Source: Anaeromyces robustus (lineage: Eukaryota; Neocallimastigomycota; Neocallimastigomycetes; Neocallimastigales; Neocallimastigaceae). Taken from it: a DNA stretch of 32,268 nucleotides. Where the stretch lies: contig MCFG01000551.1 of the NCBI GenBank assembly GCA_002104895.1, positions 1 to 32,268 of the forward strand, written 5' to 3'. The notes beneath the pieces were generated by a model that was given only the letters and a program-made list of their open reading frames with translations, was not told the origin of the DNA and searched no databases. Made by a program: the position numbers and the translations under genes. Shown in pieces: positions 1 through 12,232 of the stretch (position 1 is its first letter; each line of letters starts with the position of its first letter).

Positions 1-89
1 GGTGGAAGTTCATTCGCATATATCTCACTAAATACATCTTTAAATGGAATGAGTTTTTTGGGTAAAGATCTGTTAATTTTGTTTTTTAA
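1..89 (-). mobile_element. Ty3/gypsy polyprotein fragment, cut by the window edge
   Basis: Reading the minus strand from 89 to 1 gives about 29 open codons containing LPKKLIPFKDVFSEIYANEL followed by PP. This is the spacer that sits just before the reverse transcriptase of Ty3/gypsy elements, where a VFS-x-x-x-A-x-x-LPPHR pattern is usual. The same region is visible in the complete frame at the other end of the window (its residues about 119-141), but the two differ at many positions, so they are different elements or lineages. A stop (90-92) closes the frame upstream and there is no ATG, so this is either an internal pol stretch with a damaged N-terminal side or one fed by a frameshift. The RT itself would lie outside the window to the left. 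Confidence 0.6.
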
Positions 90-159
90 TTAATCATTTA
101 TTTCTTTGTTTATTTTGTTATTAGATTTTATTACATGTTTTCGGATTAATTATATTACT

Positions 160-194
160 GTAACGAACTTAGTGAGAAATTCACTAGGTTGTTG
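160..194. repeat. Strong hairpin with a 5-nt loop
   Basis: Arms 166-175 (AACTTAGTGA) and 181-190 (TCACTAGGTT) pair over 10 bp with one G-U and a GAAAT loop. With one bulged G the pairing continues outward for about three more pairs (162-164 with 191-193). It contains more G and C than its surroundings, so low complexity does not explain it. It lies next to the retroelement fragment at 1-89 and may belong to that element's untranslated region. No function is shown. Confidence 0.5.
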
Positions 195-350
195 TAGTAT
201 TTCAATAATTAAAATAAAATAAACAAACAAAATAAATAACACAATATTAAAACATAATGTTTATGGATTTATTTTGTATTTTATTTAATATTTAAATATT
301 TAATATTTTTTCTTATTAATAATGACTCCAAGAGTAAAAAATAATATTAA

Positions 351-455
351 TACATTTCTTTTATATTCAAGACTTATTCTAAATCATTACGTGATTGGTT
401 TACTTATTTAAATAACAAAATATTTAATTATTTAACTATTACTATAATTAAGTGA
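351..455 (+). pseudogene. Possible decayed retroelement gag fragment
   Basis: One plus-strand frame is open for 34 codons and includes TYSKSLRDWFTYLNNKIF. The L-x-x-W-F-x-x-L spacing resembles the capsid helix of LTR-retrotransposon Gag proteins. Stops precede it in the same frame. It is short and runs on the opposite strand to the pol fragment at 1-89, so it would have to come from another insertion. This is a weak resemblance judged by eye. Confidence 0.2.
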
Positions 456-622
456 ATACATAATTAGTATCTAAATAAAATCGTATTTATATCTAAGTGA
501 ACGAATAACTAATATCTAAATAAATCTAACTAAGTGAATGAATAATTATAGACTAAATAATTCTATTAATAAAATAAGTAAATGAACAAATGTATTAATA
601 ACTAAATAAATGAATAATTTTC
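450..622. repeat. Degenerate tandem repeat of about 40-45 bp
   Basis: About four imperfect units each begin TAAGTGAAT or TAAGTAAAT, continue through a GAATAACTAATA-like stretch and reach CTAAATAAA. Copies differ by many substitutions and small indels, so the array is old. Confidence 0.4.
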
Positions 623-633
623 CAAATCAAAAA

Positions 634-706
634 GGTAAAAGTAGGATTCGAACCAGTGATATCTATGATAAAGGTAGAAGTAGTTACCGTTGAGCCACGA
701 AGTTCC
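634..706 (-). pseudogene. tRNA-like relic (A and B boxes, broken fold)
   Basis: On the minus strand this ~73-nt stretch holds an A-box-like TGGCTCAACGG and a perfect B-box GGTTCGAATCC at tRNA spacing. The anticodon arm can pair 4 of 5 bases (TCTAC with ATAGA) around a loop with T at position 33, and the anticodon would then be TTA. However, the acceptor ends do not pair, the T stem keeps only two G-C pairs, and the D stem fails. It therefore looks like a dead tRNA gene or the head of a tRNA-derived SINE, not a working tRNA. It is followed by AT-rich sequence with no further recognisable body. Confidence 0.4.
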
Positions 707-3077
707 TTAATGTCGTTGTTTGATACAATATTCCCTTATATACACATTATTTCTAAACCCATATTTTTAAACCTTTTATCCCATATAAACTAACATTTAA
801 TAAAACTTCTTTATAATATTATTAATATCTTAAAACATAATAATTTTATTTATATTAAAAATTATTTTTATATTATCAATATTTTATTAATATCTTAAAA
901 TAAATTATAAATATTTTATTAATATCAAATAAATTTTATCAATACTTTATAATTAATATTCTTATAATAAATTTTATCAATATTCTTATAATAAATAAAT
1001 ATTATTAATATTTTATATTAAATAAATCCTATTAATATCTTATAATAAATTCTATATCTTTATTAATATTTTAAATAAATCTTATTAATATTTTATAATA
1101 AACTTTATATATAATAAATAATATTTTAAATAATATTTTATCAATATCAAATATTTTATAACACTTTATTAATACATTTTATTTATATTCTTATAACAAT
1201 AATTATTAATATTTCTAATTCTAACCTTTAATAAATTTAATACTTCAATATAATTATAATAATAAATATTTATGATAATAAATATATAAATAATTATAAT
1301 TAAATAATACTATCCACTCTTTTCCCTTTTTCCCTTATCCTTTCCCTCCAACTTAAAAACCCTGGACAAATACAGAAAATAAATATTCTGTATATTATTA
1401 AAATAAAATAAAATAAATAAAATAATAAAAATTAATTATAAAATAAATGAATTATTTATAAAATGTATAATACAGAAGTTAAATGTATTTCTGTATAAAA
1501 GTATAATATTTATTTTTAATTTTTATTTAAAACACTAAATAGATTAATAAAATAATTAATAATTAGAATAGAAAATATTAATAAATAATAATAACAATAA
1601 TAATTAATATTAAAATAAATCTTAGAAAATAATGTTTAGAATAGAGAATTATATTATAAAATAAATAATAATAATTAGATTAATTAAATAAATAATAATA
1701 ATAATAATAGTCGAAAGACTATAATAATAAAATTCATGTATTATAAAAGGAGGATAATTTTTCTTTCTTTTATAAAACGATCAATAATTTGTATTTAAAA
1801 ATAAGAATAATAAAAATAAAAGAAGAGTTAAACAAAAGATTATTTTATTTTTAATTTTATTGATTCATTAGTGTAACGTTTGCTTTTACACAATAGGTTT
1901 ATAAACAATAAAGTAATTTAAAATAAATATGTTTTGTTAGAAATAAGTTTTATTAATTTTAAAGTATAAATATTAATTATTAATTAGTTATTATAATATT
2001 TCAAATTACTTATAAACTAATTAATAAAAGCACGAATTTAAAATATTTTATTAATGAATTTTACACCTATTTATATTTTTTTTTTGAAAATAATAAAAAT
2101 TTTTAAAAAGTTCTCGAAACTTAAATTTTTTTGATAAAAAAGAATCTTATGGAAAAAGGATAAATTATAAAAAATTTTATCCGAAAATTTCTGATTTTAT
2201 TCTATTAATTTCTATGATAAAATACAGAAATAAAATACAGAAATAAAATACAGAAATTAATAATAAATTTTTCTTAAATAAAAATTATTTTTTAAATCTT
2301 TATATTATCTATATATTAAAAAATTCGAAAAACAAAACAAAGCAAAACAAAACAAAACTGAAGCTTTGATATAATCTTTTTTCTTTTCCATCAAAGAAAA
2401 AGAGAGATATGTTTTTTTTTTGTAGTTTCTTAATTATTATATAGGATAAATGTATTATTAATTCTTATTATATGTGAAATATATTTAATTTTTTTTTTTT
2501 TGATTTATATTAAAATGAATAATAGTATTGTTGGTTTTTATAGTAAAATAAGAAATAAAAATATATTGTAATATCCTTTTTTTTTTTATTTGAATTTAAT
2601 ATCAATTTGTTATTGCTATCATGACTGTTATTATTATTACCTATGTAAGATGTATAAAACTTACCTTTTTTTTTTATAGTATTTCTACCTTTCTTCTTAT
2701 TTTTAATAGTTTAATTAATTGATTAGACTAGCTACATAAATAATTAAAGAAGAGAAAAAAAAATTATTTCATGAGATAATATGGAATTTTGGATATATGT
2801 GTTATTTTTCCTTTATTATAAAAAAAACAAAAAAAAAAAAACATATATCATCTTTATTCAGAGCAATATTCATTATAGAAGTACAAATTATATTCAAATA
2901 AATATATCTTTTTTCTATTTCAGTTTTATTTTTTTTCTTTTTTCTTTTCATTTTTTTTTTTTTTGAAAGGAAAAGTCAAAATTCAACTATAACTTTATTT
3001 TTTCTAACTGTAATATCAATTATATATTTTATTTCCTTCACATATAAAATATATATAAAGGAAAAAAAAATTATGTT
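707..3077. other. AT-rich intergenic desert
   Basis: No gene seen. 780-1300 is a field of loosely repeated ATTAATATTTTATAATAAA-like words. 1316-1365 is a pyrimidine-rich patch with runs of C. A short motif ATACAGAA or its complement TTCTGTAT recurs (about 1370-1396, 1470-1497), and three near-perfect copies of AAAATACAGAAAT stand at 2219-2257. A 6-bp stem with a GAAA tetraloop lies at 1707-1722. Open frames here are Phe/Lys/Ile low-complexity artefacts. Confidence 0.6.
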
Positions 3078-3318
3078 ATTCTAATAGATAATTCAATACA
3101 TAATATTGTGATAATTCTTATAGATAATTCAATACATAATATTGTGATAATTCTTATAGATAATTCAATACATAATACTGTGATAATTCTAATAGATAAT
3201 TCAAAAAATAATACTGTGATAATTCTAATAGATAATTCAAAAAATAATATTATGATATTCTAATAAATAATTCATAAATAATACTGTAATATTCTAATAA
3301 ATAATTCAAAAAAAAAAA
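3078..3318. repeat. 36-bp tandem repeat, about seven units
   Basis: The unit starts ATTCTAATAGATAATTCAA, continues with a TACATAATATT core and ends GTGATA. The first units are almost identical. Later ones drift (CAAAAAATAATACTGTGATA) and then shorten. The gradient of decay suggests repeated growth at the left end. Confidence 0.75.
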
Positions 3319-3590
3319 AAATAATATTGAAATAATATAATAGAAAAAAAAAATATACTATAAAATTATAATAATAATTCTTTCGAAAAAGTCATTTTTT
3401 TTTTAATTATTTTGAATCAATTCAATCTTGGTATACAATACAAAAATGAAGGAAACAAAATTAATAGTATTCTAATAGATAATTTAAAAAAAAATATTAT
3501 AATATTATAATAATAATTTATTTGAAAAAGTCAATTTCTTTTTAATTATTTTAAATCAATTCAACCTCGTTATACAATACAAAAATGAAC
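3292..3590. repeat. Diverged direct duplication of about 120-150 bp
   Basis: Two copies, about 3292-3450 and 3469-3590, each start with the TTCTAATAGATAATT or TTCTAATAAATAATT word of the upstream tandem repeat. Each then passes through GAAAAAGTCA, a T run, AATTATTTT, AATCAATTCAA and TATACAATACAAAAATGAA. Differences are mostly single substitutions and A/T run lengths. The duplication therefore includes one 36-bp repeat unit plus unique flank. Confidence 0.6.
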
Positions 3591-4225
3591 TTTTTAAAAG
3601 TTTATTATTATTATTATTATTATTATTAGTATTAATATAAGAGCATATTTTATAATAAATAATAATTAACTTGGATCTAGAATTTTTTAAATGTTATGTG
3701 TGAAAAAAATGTCACATTAATAATTATTTAAAAAAAAAGGAATGAATCTATTTATTTAGTTCTTATAAAAAAAGAGATTATTTAATAACTCTATAAGATC
3801 ATCTTAAGTTTATTATTTATTTATTATTTTTTTTTATTTCAATTTCTGAAAAAATATAAAAATATTCATGATCAAACTAAAAAAATGCTAATCTGTTAAT
3901 GATATATTTCATTACAGTTTGCTGAATAATGTAATACAAAAATAAATGGATTAAATTTTACATCTAAAAGAAATAAGATATTAAAAATATTTGTAATAAT
4001 TGTTTTATACTTTTTTTTTTGTAGAAATGGAAAAAAGAAAATAAAGATAATTAAATTCTAAAAGTATAAAACAACGAAAAATTACTGAATTATATATAAT
4101 TTTTTTAACAATTTTTTTATGTAATATTATTAATTATACATTTAAATAGATTTTTTAAATGAATATATTTTATTATTATTTTGTTGTCAATATAAAATAT
4201 AACAGTATTTATGTCTTTTTTTTTT

Positions 4226-4389
4226 AAAAATAATGATTATTTTTTAATCACTTTAAAGTAAAATTCATGAATATACATGTATAGTTTTACAATGATTATT
4301 ATTTTTTTTTCTTAAAAAATATATATTATTTATTTTCGGTTTGTTGAAATATATATAGATTTATATGATAATATTTTCATGTGCAATAG

Positions 4390-4425
<36 letters not shown>

Positions 4426-4666
4426 TAAGATTTCTTTTTTTATTTAATAATATATAATGATTATTATTTATACTTTATTTTAAAATAAAATGATATATGT
4501 GTTATTTTTTAAAATAAATATATTTTCTATGTATATAAAGGGAAAGAAAAATAGTGAAAAAAAAAAGATATAAAAATAATGATTATTTTTTAATCACTAT
4601 AAAATTAAATTCATGAATAATACATGTATACTTTTACAATGATTATTTTTTTTTTTTTCTCTTAAA
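4226..4666. repeat. Pair of ~90-bp direct repeats
   Basis: Copies at about 4226-4315 and 4573-4666 share AAAATAATGATTATTTTTTA, then ATCACT, AAATTCATGAAT, ATACATGTATA and TTTTACAATGATTATT, in the same order and spacing with few changes. The DNA between them is unrelated AT-rich sequence that includes a (TA)n run at 4393-4421. No coding potential. Confidence 0.6.
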
Positions 4667-4806
4667 TTAATTTTCGAAAAAGTGTGAAAAATTTTTTTAT
4701 TATTCTTTGGAATTTGACAGTTTAATAATAAATTTTTTTCTGTCAATAGCATTTTACATTTTAATATAAATCTCCAATATAAAAATAATTAAACAACATT
4801 ATATGT

Positions 4807-4919
<113 letters not shown>

Positions 4920-5741
4920 GTATTTAATTTAGGATTTAATTATTTGTAATTAGCATTTATTTTAATTTGCATTAACAAAAAAAAAAAAAAAAAAGAAATT
5001 TTTTTTATTTAGATATACTTTTTTCATTATTTTATTTTATTTTATTTTATTTTTATTTTTTTTTTTCATTTAAATTTCATTTTTTTATTTTTATTTTCAT
5101 TTATATTATTATTTATTTAAATATTCTTAATTTAATGAGTTTTCTGCATTTATTTATTTTATGTTAAATCTACCATTAAAAAAAAAAAAAAAAAACTAAA
5201 ATAATTTATGAGTAATAGTAAAAAAATAAATAAAAATGAAATTAAAGAAAATCTGTCACTGTTTGTATTGTAATTAGATAATTCTTTTTTTTTATTTTCA
5301 AATGGGGCTTAATTAATCATAAAAGGTAACTTTTAATAATTACAATATGAGAAAGAGGCGATGTTAATTTCAAATTTATTATTATTAATAAAATTTAACA
5401 AATTTAAATATGAAAAAAAAATATAGTGGCTTTAACTTTAGAAAAAGTGGCTTTGTTTCTTTATAAAAAATTGAAAAACAAAAAAAAGAAAAAAAAGAAG
5501 AAAATAAAATTAAATAAAATAAAATTATATGTAACATAAAAATTAAATAAAAAAAAAGAAAATGTAGTGTACATGTACATTTCCATAATAATAATGTAAC
5601 GTTATTGAACATAATAAAAATTTTTTATCTATTGTAAAATCTTTTTTTACAATTGTAAATTTTGGTATAAGGTAAAAAAATAATATATCATTATTAATTA
5701 AAAATTAAATATATTTCATATATAAAAATCAATTGAATCAA

Positions 5742-5773
<32 letters not shown>

Positions 5774-6045
5774 AAAAAAAATTATTATATTTATATATTA
5801 TATTAATTTATTATTTTTAATTATTAGAATTATATTTTATTATTTAATTAATATATTTAATATCTTATTATTATTATTATTATTATTATTCTTTTTAACC
5901 TTTTCTATGATATATTTCATTTTTTTCTTTATTGGATTTTAATATTATTAAAATTAAAATAATAAGAAAAAAAAATTTTTTTTTCTTCTTCTTCTTCTTC
6001 TTCTTTACTACTTTACTTTTATTTCAGCATTTCATACTTTTAAGC

Positions 6046-6099
<54 letters not shown>

Positions 6100-7265
6100 T
6101 TTTATTTTTTATATCATATTTTTCTATTATCATTTAATTTATTTTTATATTTATATTTATTTATTATTCTATTTGATATATAAACAATAATGTTAGTATG
6201 TTTTTATTTATATATATATATATATGTAAATTATTTAACAATATAATATATGAATTCAATAGTGACTGTCGCCTTTTTTTTTTATTTTTTTGTTTCATCC
6301 ATTATATTTCACAGACCAAAAACAAATTCAGTTTTTTTTAATTTTAAAAAAAAATCAAATTAAATTAAACAAAATAATATAATAATAATAATAATAAAAA
6401 TAAAAAATTAATATCATATAAAAAAAAAAGGTTATATAAATTAAGCAAATTATTTCAAAGATTTAAGAATCATTTAAAGTAATTTTGATAAATTTGATTT
6501 ATTCATAAACCAAAACACATAATTTATACTTATAAAAAATAAATTAATATTAACATTTATAATTTTTCATAAAAAATATAATCACTAATATAATTGTAAT
6601 AATGATTAATATAAATAATTATAAAATCAAATTAAATGAAATTATAATATTATAAAGGATTTCGACATATAATATAATTAAATTTACCAGGAATTATATA
6701 TTAATCTTAAAAAAGAAATAAAATAATTCAATTATTAATTTATTTAATTTTTAATTTTTAATAAGTAAATACTCAATAATAACATAAATGTAAAACGTAA
6801 AAGGAATATTTTAATTTGTACTTTACAATAATTTATGAATAATATATTATAATTAATCTTAAAAATGTATAATTATTTTTTTTTAAAAAAAGATGAGGGG
6901 TAGTATAGACTAAAACAAAATAGAACAAACAATTATTACGTAATACAATACATATTAAAATATATCAGTTTTTTTTTTTTTTTTTTCAAATAAAATATCA
7001 ATTTTTTTGTATTTAAAGATTCATATAAGAAAGGATTATTTAAAATCAATTAATTTTAAAAAAATATCTTTACATCTATTATCCATCATTTGACGTTATT
7101 ATAACATGTGGGAATTTATTTATAATTTAAAAATATGATGAAATACACAACCTCAGTTTAAATATATATATAATAATTAATAATAATAATTAATAATTAA
7201 TAATAATAGTAATAATAATAATTAATAATAACAATAATAATAATAATAATCATAATAAATAATAG

Positions 7266-7303
<38 letters not shown>

Positions 7304-7540
7304 TTAAGTATATAATTATACTGAAAATAGATTTATATAATATTATAATAAAATGGTTTATATAAAATAAAATATAATGGAATGAAACAATTTAAATGAT
7401 ATGATAAATATTAAATCTTGTTATAAGATTATTATTTTTTTCAGAAAATATTTAAATTATATAATTAACTTTTTTTCTTTTATATATTGATATATACATT
7501 TAGACCAATATTAATATAAAAATAGTATATAAAAAATAAA
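4920..7540. other. AT-rich intergenic region upstream of importin beta
   Basis: No gene seen. It holds homopolymers (including an uninterrupted run of 50 A at 6047-6096 and about 20 T near 5742-5763), a short TTC tract near 5983-6004, and (AAT)n arrays at 7180-7305. The last ~100 bp before the importin start contain many TATA-like words, so no single promoter element can be chosen. Confidence 0.6.
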
Positions 7541-9566
7541 ATGATTGCTGATATACTTGCTAATACCCTTAATCCAGATCAAGCTATTCGTGAAGAAGCT
7601 GTTCGTCAACTTGAAACTCTTGAAAATGAAAATTTTGTAAGTAATATATTAAATAAAAAAATTTAATATTTTTTTTTATTAAAAAATATAATACATATAT
7701 GTAAATTATAAAAAAATTAATAATCTTTTTATTTTATTTTAAATTTTAATAATTATTATATTAAAAATGATAAATATATTTTAATTTTAAATAGCCAACT
7801 TACCTTCAATATTTATGTGAAGAATTAGCTAATGAAAATTCACCATCACATATTAGAACTGTTGCTGGTATTTCATTAAAGAATACTGTTTCTGCTAGGG
7901 TAAAGATTATTAAATTAATAATTTTGTTGATATTATAGATATAAAAAAGAAAATTTTGAAATTAATTTAAAAATTGAATTATTTTATTTAATCTTTAATT
8001 TTTTAAAATAATTATTGTATATAATTATATATATTTATAAATAATCTGTAAAAATAGGAAATTGCTAGAAAAGAACAAATGGTTCAAAGATGGATTGCTT
8101 TAAATGACGAAACTAAACAAAGTGTTAAATTTTCTGTAAGTTTTTGAAATTAGTATTTATTATTACAATTTTATTTATTTTTTATTAATGCTTTATAAAT
8201 ATAAATATAAATATAAATATAAATATGAATATAAATATTTATATATATAATTAGGTATTGAATACTTTAAATTCTGATGATATTAAAGCTGGATCTACTG
8301 CTGCTCAAGTAAGTTTTTTTATTTTATTTTATTTTTTTTTTAAATATTTGTCATATATCTATGTATTATTTATTTATTTATTTATATATTAAATAATTAT
8401 TTATAATATATAAATTTAATAAATTAAAATAGGTAATTGCTGCTATTGCTGCTATTGATATCCCAAGAAACCAATGGCCAGATTTAATTCAAATTCTTTT
8501 AGAAAATGTTACTAAGTCAGACAAATCTAATTTAAAACAAGCTTCATTACAAACTATTGGTTATACTTGTGAATTAATTGTATGTTTATTATTATTATTA
8601 TTTTTTTAATTATCTTACATATAAAAATATATATTTTAAAAATCTAATTATTTTAAAAATATTAACTTATTATGATATATTTTTTTTTCTGCTAAATTTT
8701 TTTTATAATTATTATATTTTATATATTTTTATACACTGTATATATTATATATTCATAATTTTAAACGCAATCCTATTCATAATAATTACTTATTCGTAAT
8801 AATTGGATTTGTATATAATCAATTTTATATTTGTTTAATTACATTATTGTTGTGGTTAAAAAACAAAAATATTAATTCCAAACAAAAATAAAAATGAAAA
8901 ACAAAACGAAAAATGAAAAACCAAATCAAATAATAAATCAAAACAAAAATAATTATAAAATAATTATATTTAATAGAACCCAGAAATTCTTGCTTCTCAA
9001 TCAAATTCCATTCTTACTGCTGTTGTTAATGGTGCAGTTAAGGAAGAACCAAAGTAAATAAAATGAAATAATTAAAATTGAGATTTAAATAATTAATATA
9101 AGAAGATTATTTTATTTTATCTTATTTTTTTAATTAATTAATCGTAATTAATAATATTTTTTTATATATCATTTTTTTATAAATTTATAGCCAAGAAGTT
9201 CGTCTTGCTGCTATACAAGCTCTTACTAACTCATTAGAATTCACTAGAGCTAACTTTGATCAAGAAGTAATATATATTTTATTATTACAATATATTTTAT
9301 CTTATTCTTCTTATCTTTTTAATTATAAATCACTAGTATTTAATTTATTTTTATAATAATTATTATTAATATTTTTTTTTTTCATTATATTTTAATTATT
9401 CAAATTTTAATAGACTGAAAGAAATTACATTATGCAAGTTGTTTGTGAAGCTACTCAAAGTGAAAATGAAAATGTTAAAGTTGCAGCATTTGAATGTCTT
9501 GTTAGAATTATGCAATTATACTATGAAAAAATGGAATTATATATGCAAAAAGCTTTATATGGTGTA

Positions 9567-9613
<47 letters not shown>

Positions 9614-11080
9614 AATAAAAAATATATTCTTAAATTATTAAAAAATCATAATATATAATTTATAATAAATAATAATGAAATTTGAATAATAATGATAATA
9701 ACAATTTTTTTTATATAATTTTATAATATTATTTAAAATTTAAAATTTATATATTATATATATTATATAATTATTATATATTATATTATCAATAGCTTAC
9801 CATTACTGGTATGAAGAGTGATGATGAAAAGGTTGCTTTACAAGCTGTTGAATTCTGGTCAACTGTTTGTGATGAAGAAATTGCTCTTGCTGTTGAAATT
9901 GGTGAAGCTCAAATTACTAATACTGATCCACCAATTTGTCATTACTTTGCTAAGGCTGCTGTTAATGATTTAGTTCCAACTCTTCTTTGGTTATTAACTA
10001 AGAAGGTAATATAATTATTAATATTCAATTAAAAGGAAAAATAATTATAAAAATAAATAATTTATTTTATGATATCATAATAATAATAATAATAATAATA
10101 AAAGAATAAATAATCATTTTATAATTTATATAAATATTAATATATTTCATATTTTATTTGATATTTTTATTTTTATTTATTTTTTATTTTTTATTTTTTT
10201 TATTTTTTTTTTTTTTTAGGGTATGGATGATGAAGATGATGAATGGAATATTTCTATGGCTGCTGCTACTTGTTTATCACTTTTAGCTACTTGTGTTGAA
10301 GATGATATTGTTGGACCAGTCCTTCCATTCGTTGAATCAAATATTAATAATAGTGATTGGGTTTACAGAGAAGCTGCAATTATGGCTTTCGGTAAATATT
10401 TATTTATTATAATATAATAATTATATATAATAATAGTAATAATAATAAATAATGTTATTATTTTTATATTTATATATTTCAACTATAATTTCAACTATTT
10501 TATTTATTTATTTATTTATTATTATTATTATTTTTAATTTAATATAATTATAGGTTCTATCTTAGAAGGTCCAAACCCAGTTAATTTATATCCATTAGTT
10601 AACCAAGTAAAATATAAGAAAATATATTAATATATTATTTATTTTATATAATATATATATATATATATAGAATATTAATTATGATAAATTATAATAATTT
10701 ATTAAATTAAATAATACTTTTATGTATTATTTCATATTTTTATTCTTATTTTTTTTTAATTAGGCTTTACCATTATTAGTTAACTTAATGAAAGATGATA
10801 TTACTCAAGTTAAAGATACTACTGCTTGGACCCTTGGTCGTATTTCTGATGTTTTACCAGATACTCTTAAGAATGAAGCCACCTTACATAGTTTAGTAAC
10901 TGTTGTTACTGAAGGTTTAAGTGATACTCCAAGAGTTGCTTCTAATTGTTGTTGGGTAAATATATAATATAATATCATATATATATATATTATATACATA
11001 TAAAATATAAATATAATAATAAATAATAATATTATTTTATGTATTTATAAATTATAACTTCATTTATTAAAATTTTTTAA

Positions 11081-11120
<40 letters not shown>

Positions 11121-11248
11121 TAGTGTTTAATGAATTTAGCTGAACAACTTGAACCAGAAGATTTAGAAGTTAATGTTACTTACCCACTTTCTAAATACTT
11201 CGAAGGTATTATTACTGCTTTATTAAATGCTAGTCAACAAGAACAGTA

Positions 11249-11300
<52 letters not shown>

Positions 11301-12201
11301 AAGTATAAAATATTATTTAAATTAAATTAATAATAATAATTGTAATTAAATATTACTATTATTTTATGTATTTTATATACATACATTGTTATATATTAAA
11401 TATTGAATTATATTTTATTATTATTTTATTATTTTTTAATATTAATTAGAGCTAACACTGAAATCAATTTCCGTGCCTCTATTTATGAAGCTATGTCTAC
11501 TCTTGTTTCACATTGTTCAAAGGATTGTCTTCAAATTGTAGCTAAATTAACTGAAGTTACATTACAAAAATTAGATGAAACCATTATGCTTCAAGTAAGA
11601 TAAATATAATATTTTTTTAATAACTAAAATAATTATAAATAAAAAATTACATTGAAGATAATGAATGAAAGAATGAAAGAATGAATGAAAGAATGAATTA
11701 ATTAATTAATAATTATTTTTTTTTTATATATCTATATTTATAATAGAATCAAATTGTTAACATTGATGATAGATTAGCTCACCATGAACTTCAAGCCAAT
11801 TTATGTAGTGTATTAACTGTAAGTTTTTTTTTTTTTTTTTTTTTTTCCTACATTATAAATAATAATATTAAAATATTGATAAATATGATAAATTAATTGA
11901 ATAAATTTTATTAAAAACGAAAAACGAAAAACGAAAGAAAAAAAAAAACACATAACTAATAATAATTTATTATATTTATATATAATATTTATAGAGTTGT
12001 ATTAGAAGACTTGATAAAGATATTGCTGTTATGTCCGATAATATTATGACTACTCTTTTAAGAATTATTTCATCTGCTTCAAAATCATCTACTGTTTTAG
12101 AAGATGCTTTTCTTGCAGTTGGTGCTTTAAGTGCTGGTAATTATTATCATTTTTTATTTTACTTTTATATTTGATTGTTATTATTTTTATCATAATTATA
12201 C

Positions 12202-12232
<31 letters not shown>

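Noticed and set aside
1707-1722. Stem with a GAAA tetraloop, considered as a hammerhead ribozyme
   Set aside because: The conserved CUGANGA core and the flanking helix sequence are absent.
2781-2966. 61-codon open frame rich in Phe and Lys
   Set aside because: It arises from A and T runs, has no recognisable motif, and the surrounding DNA has the same composition.
5385-5612. 75-codon minus-strand frame, Phe/Leu/Lys-rich
   Set aside because: Pure low-complexity translation of A/T runs with no domain and no composition shift.
5932-6183. 83-codon frame with a poly-Lys stretch
   Set aside because: The Lys tract is the 50-A homopolymer and the rest is TTC and TTTA repeat.
9816-10014. Importin beta as many small separate genes (several 60-70-codon frames between 9432 and 13481)
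   Set aside because: These are single exons read through into introns. With GT-AG splicing they join in phase into one 869-residue protein.
10805-10999. Minus-strand frame across importin exon 12
   Set aside because: Shadow of the conserved importin-beta exon on the other strand.
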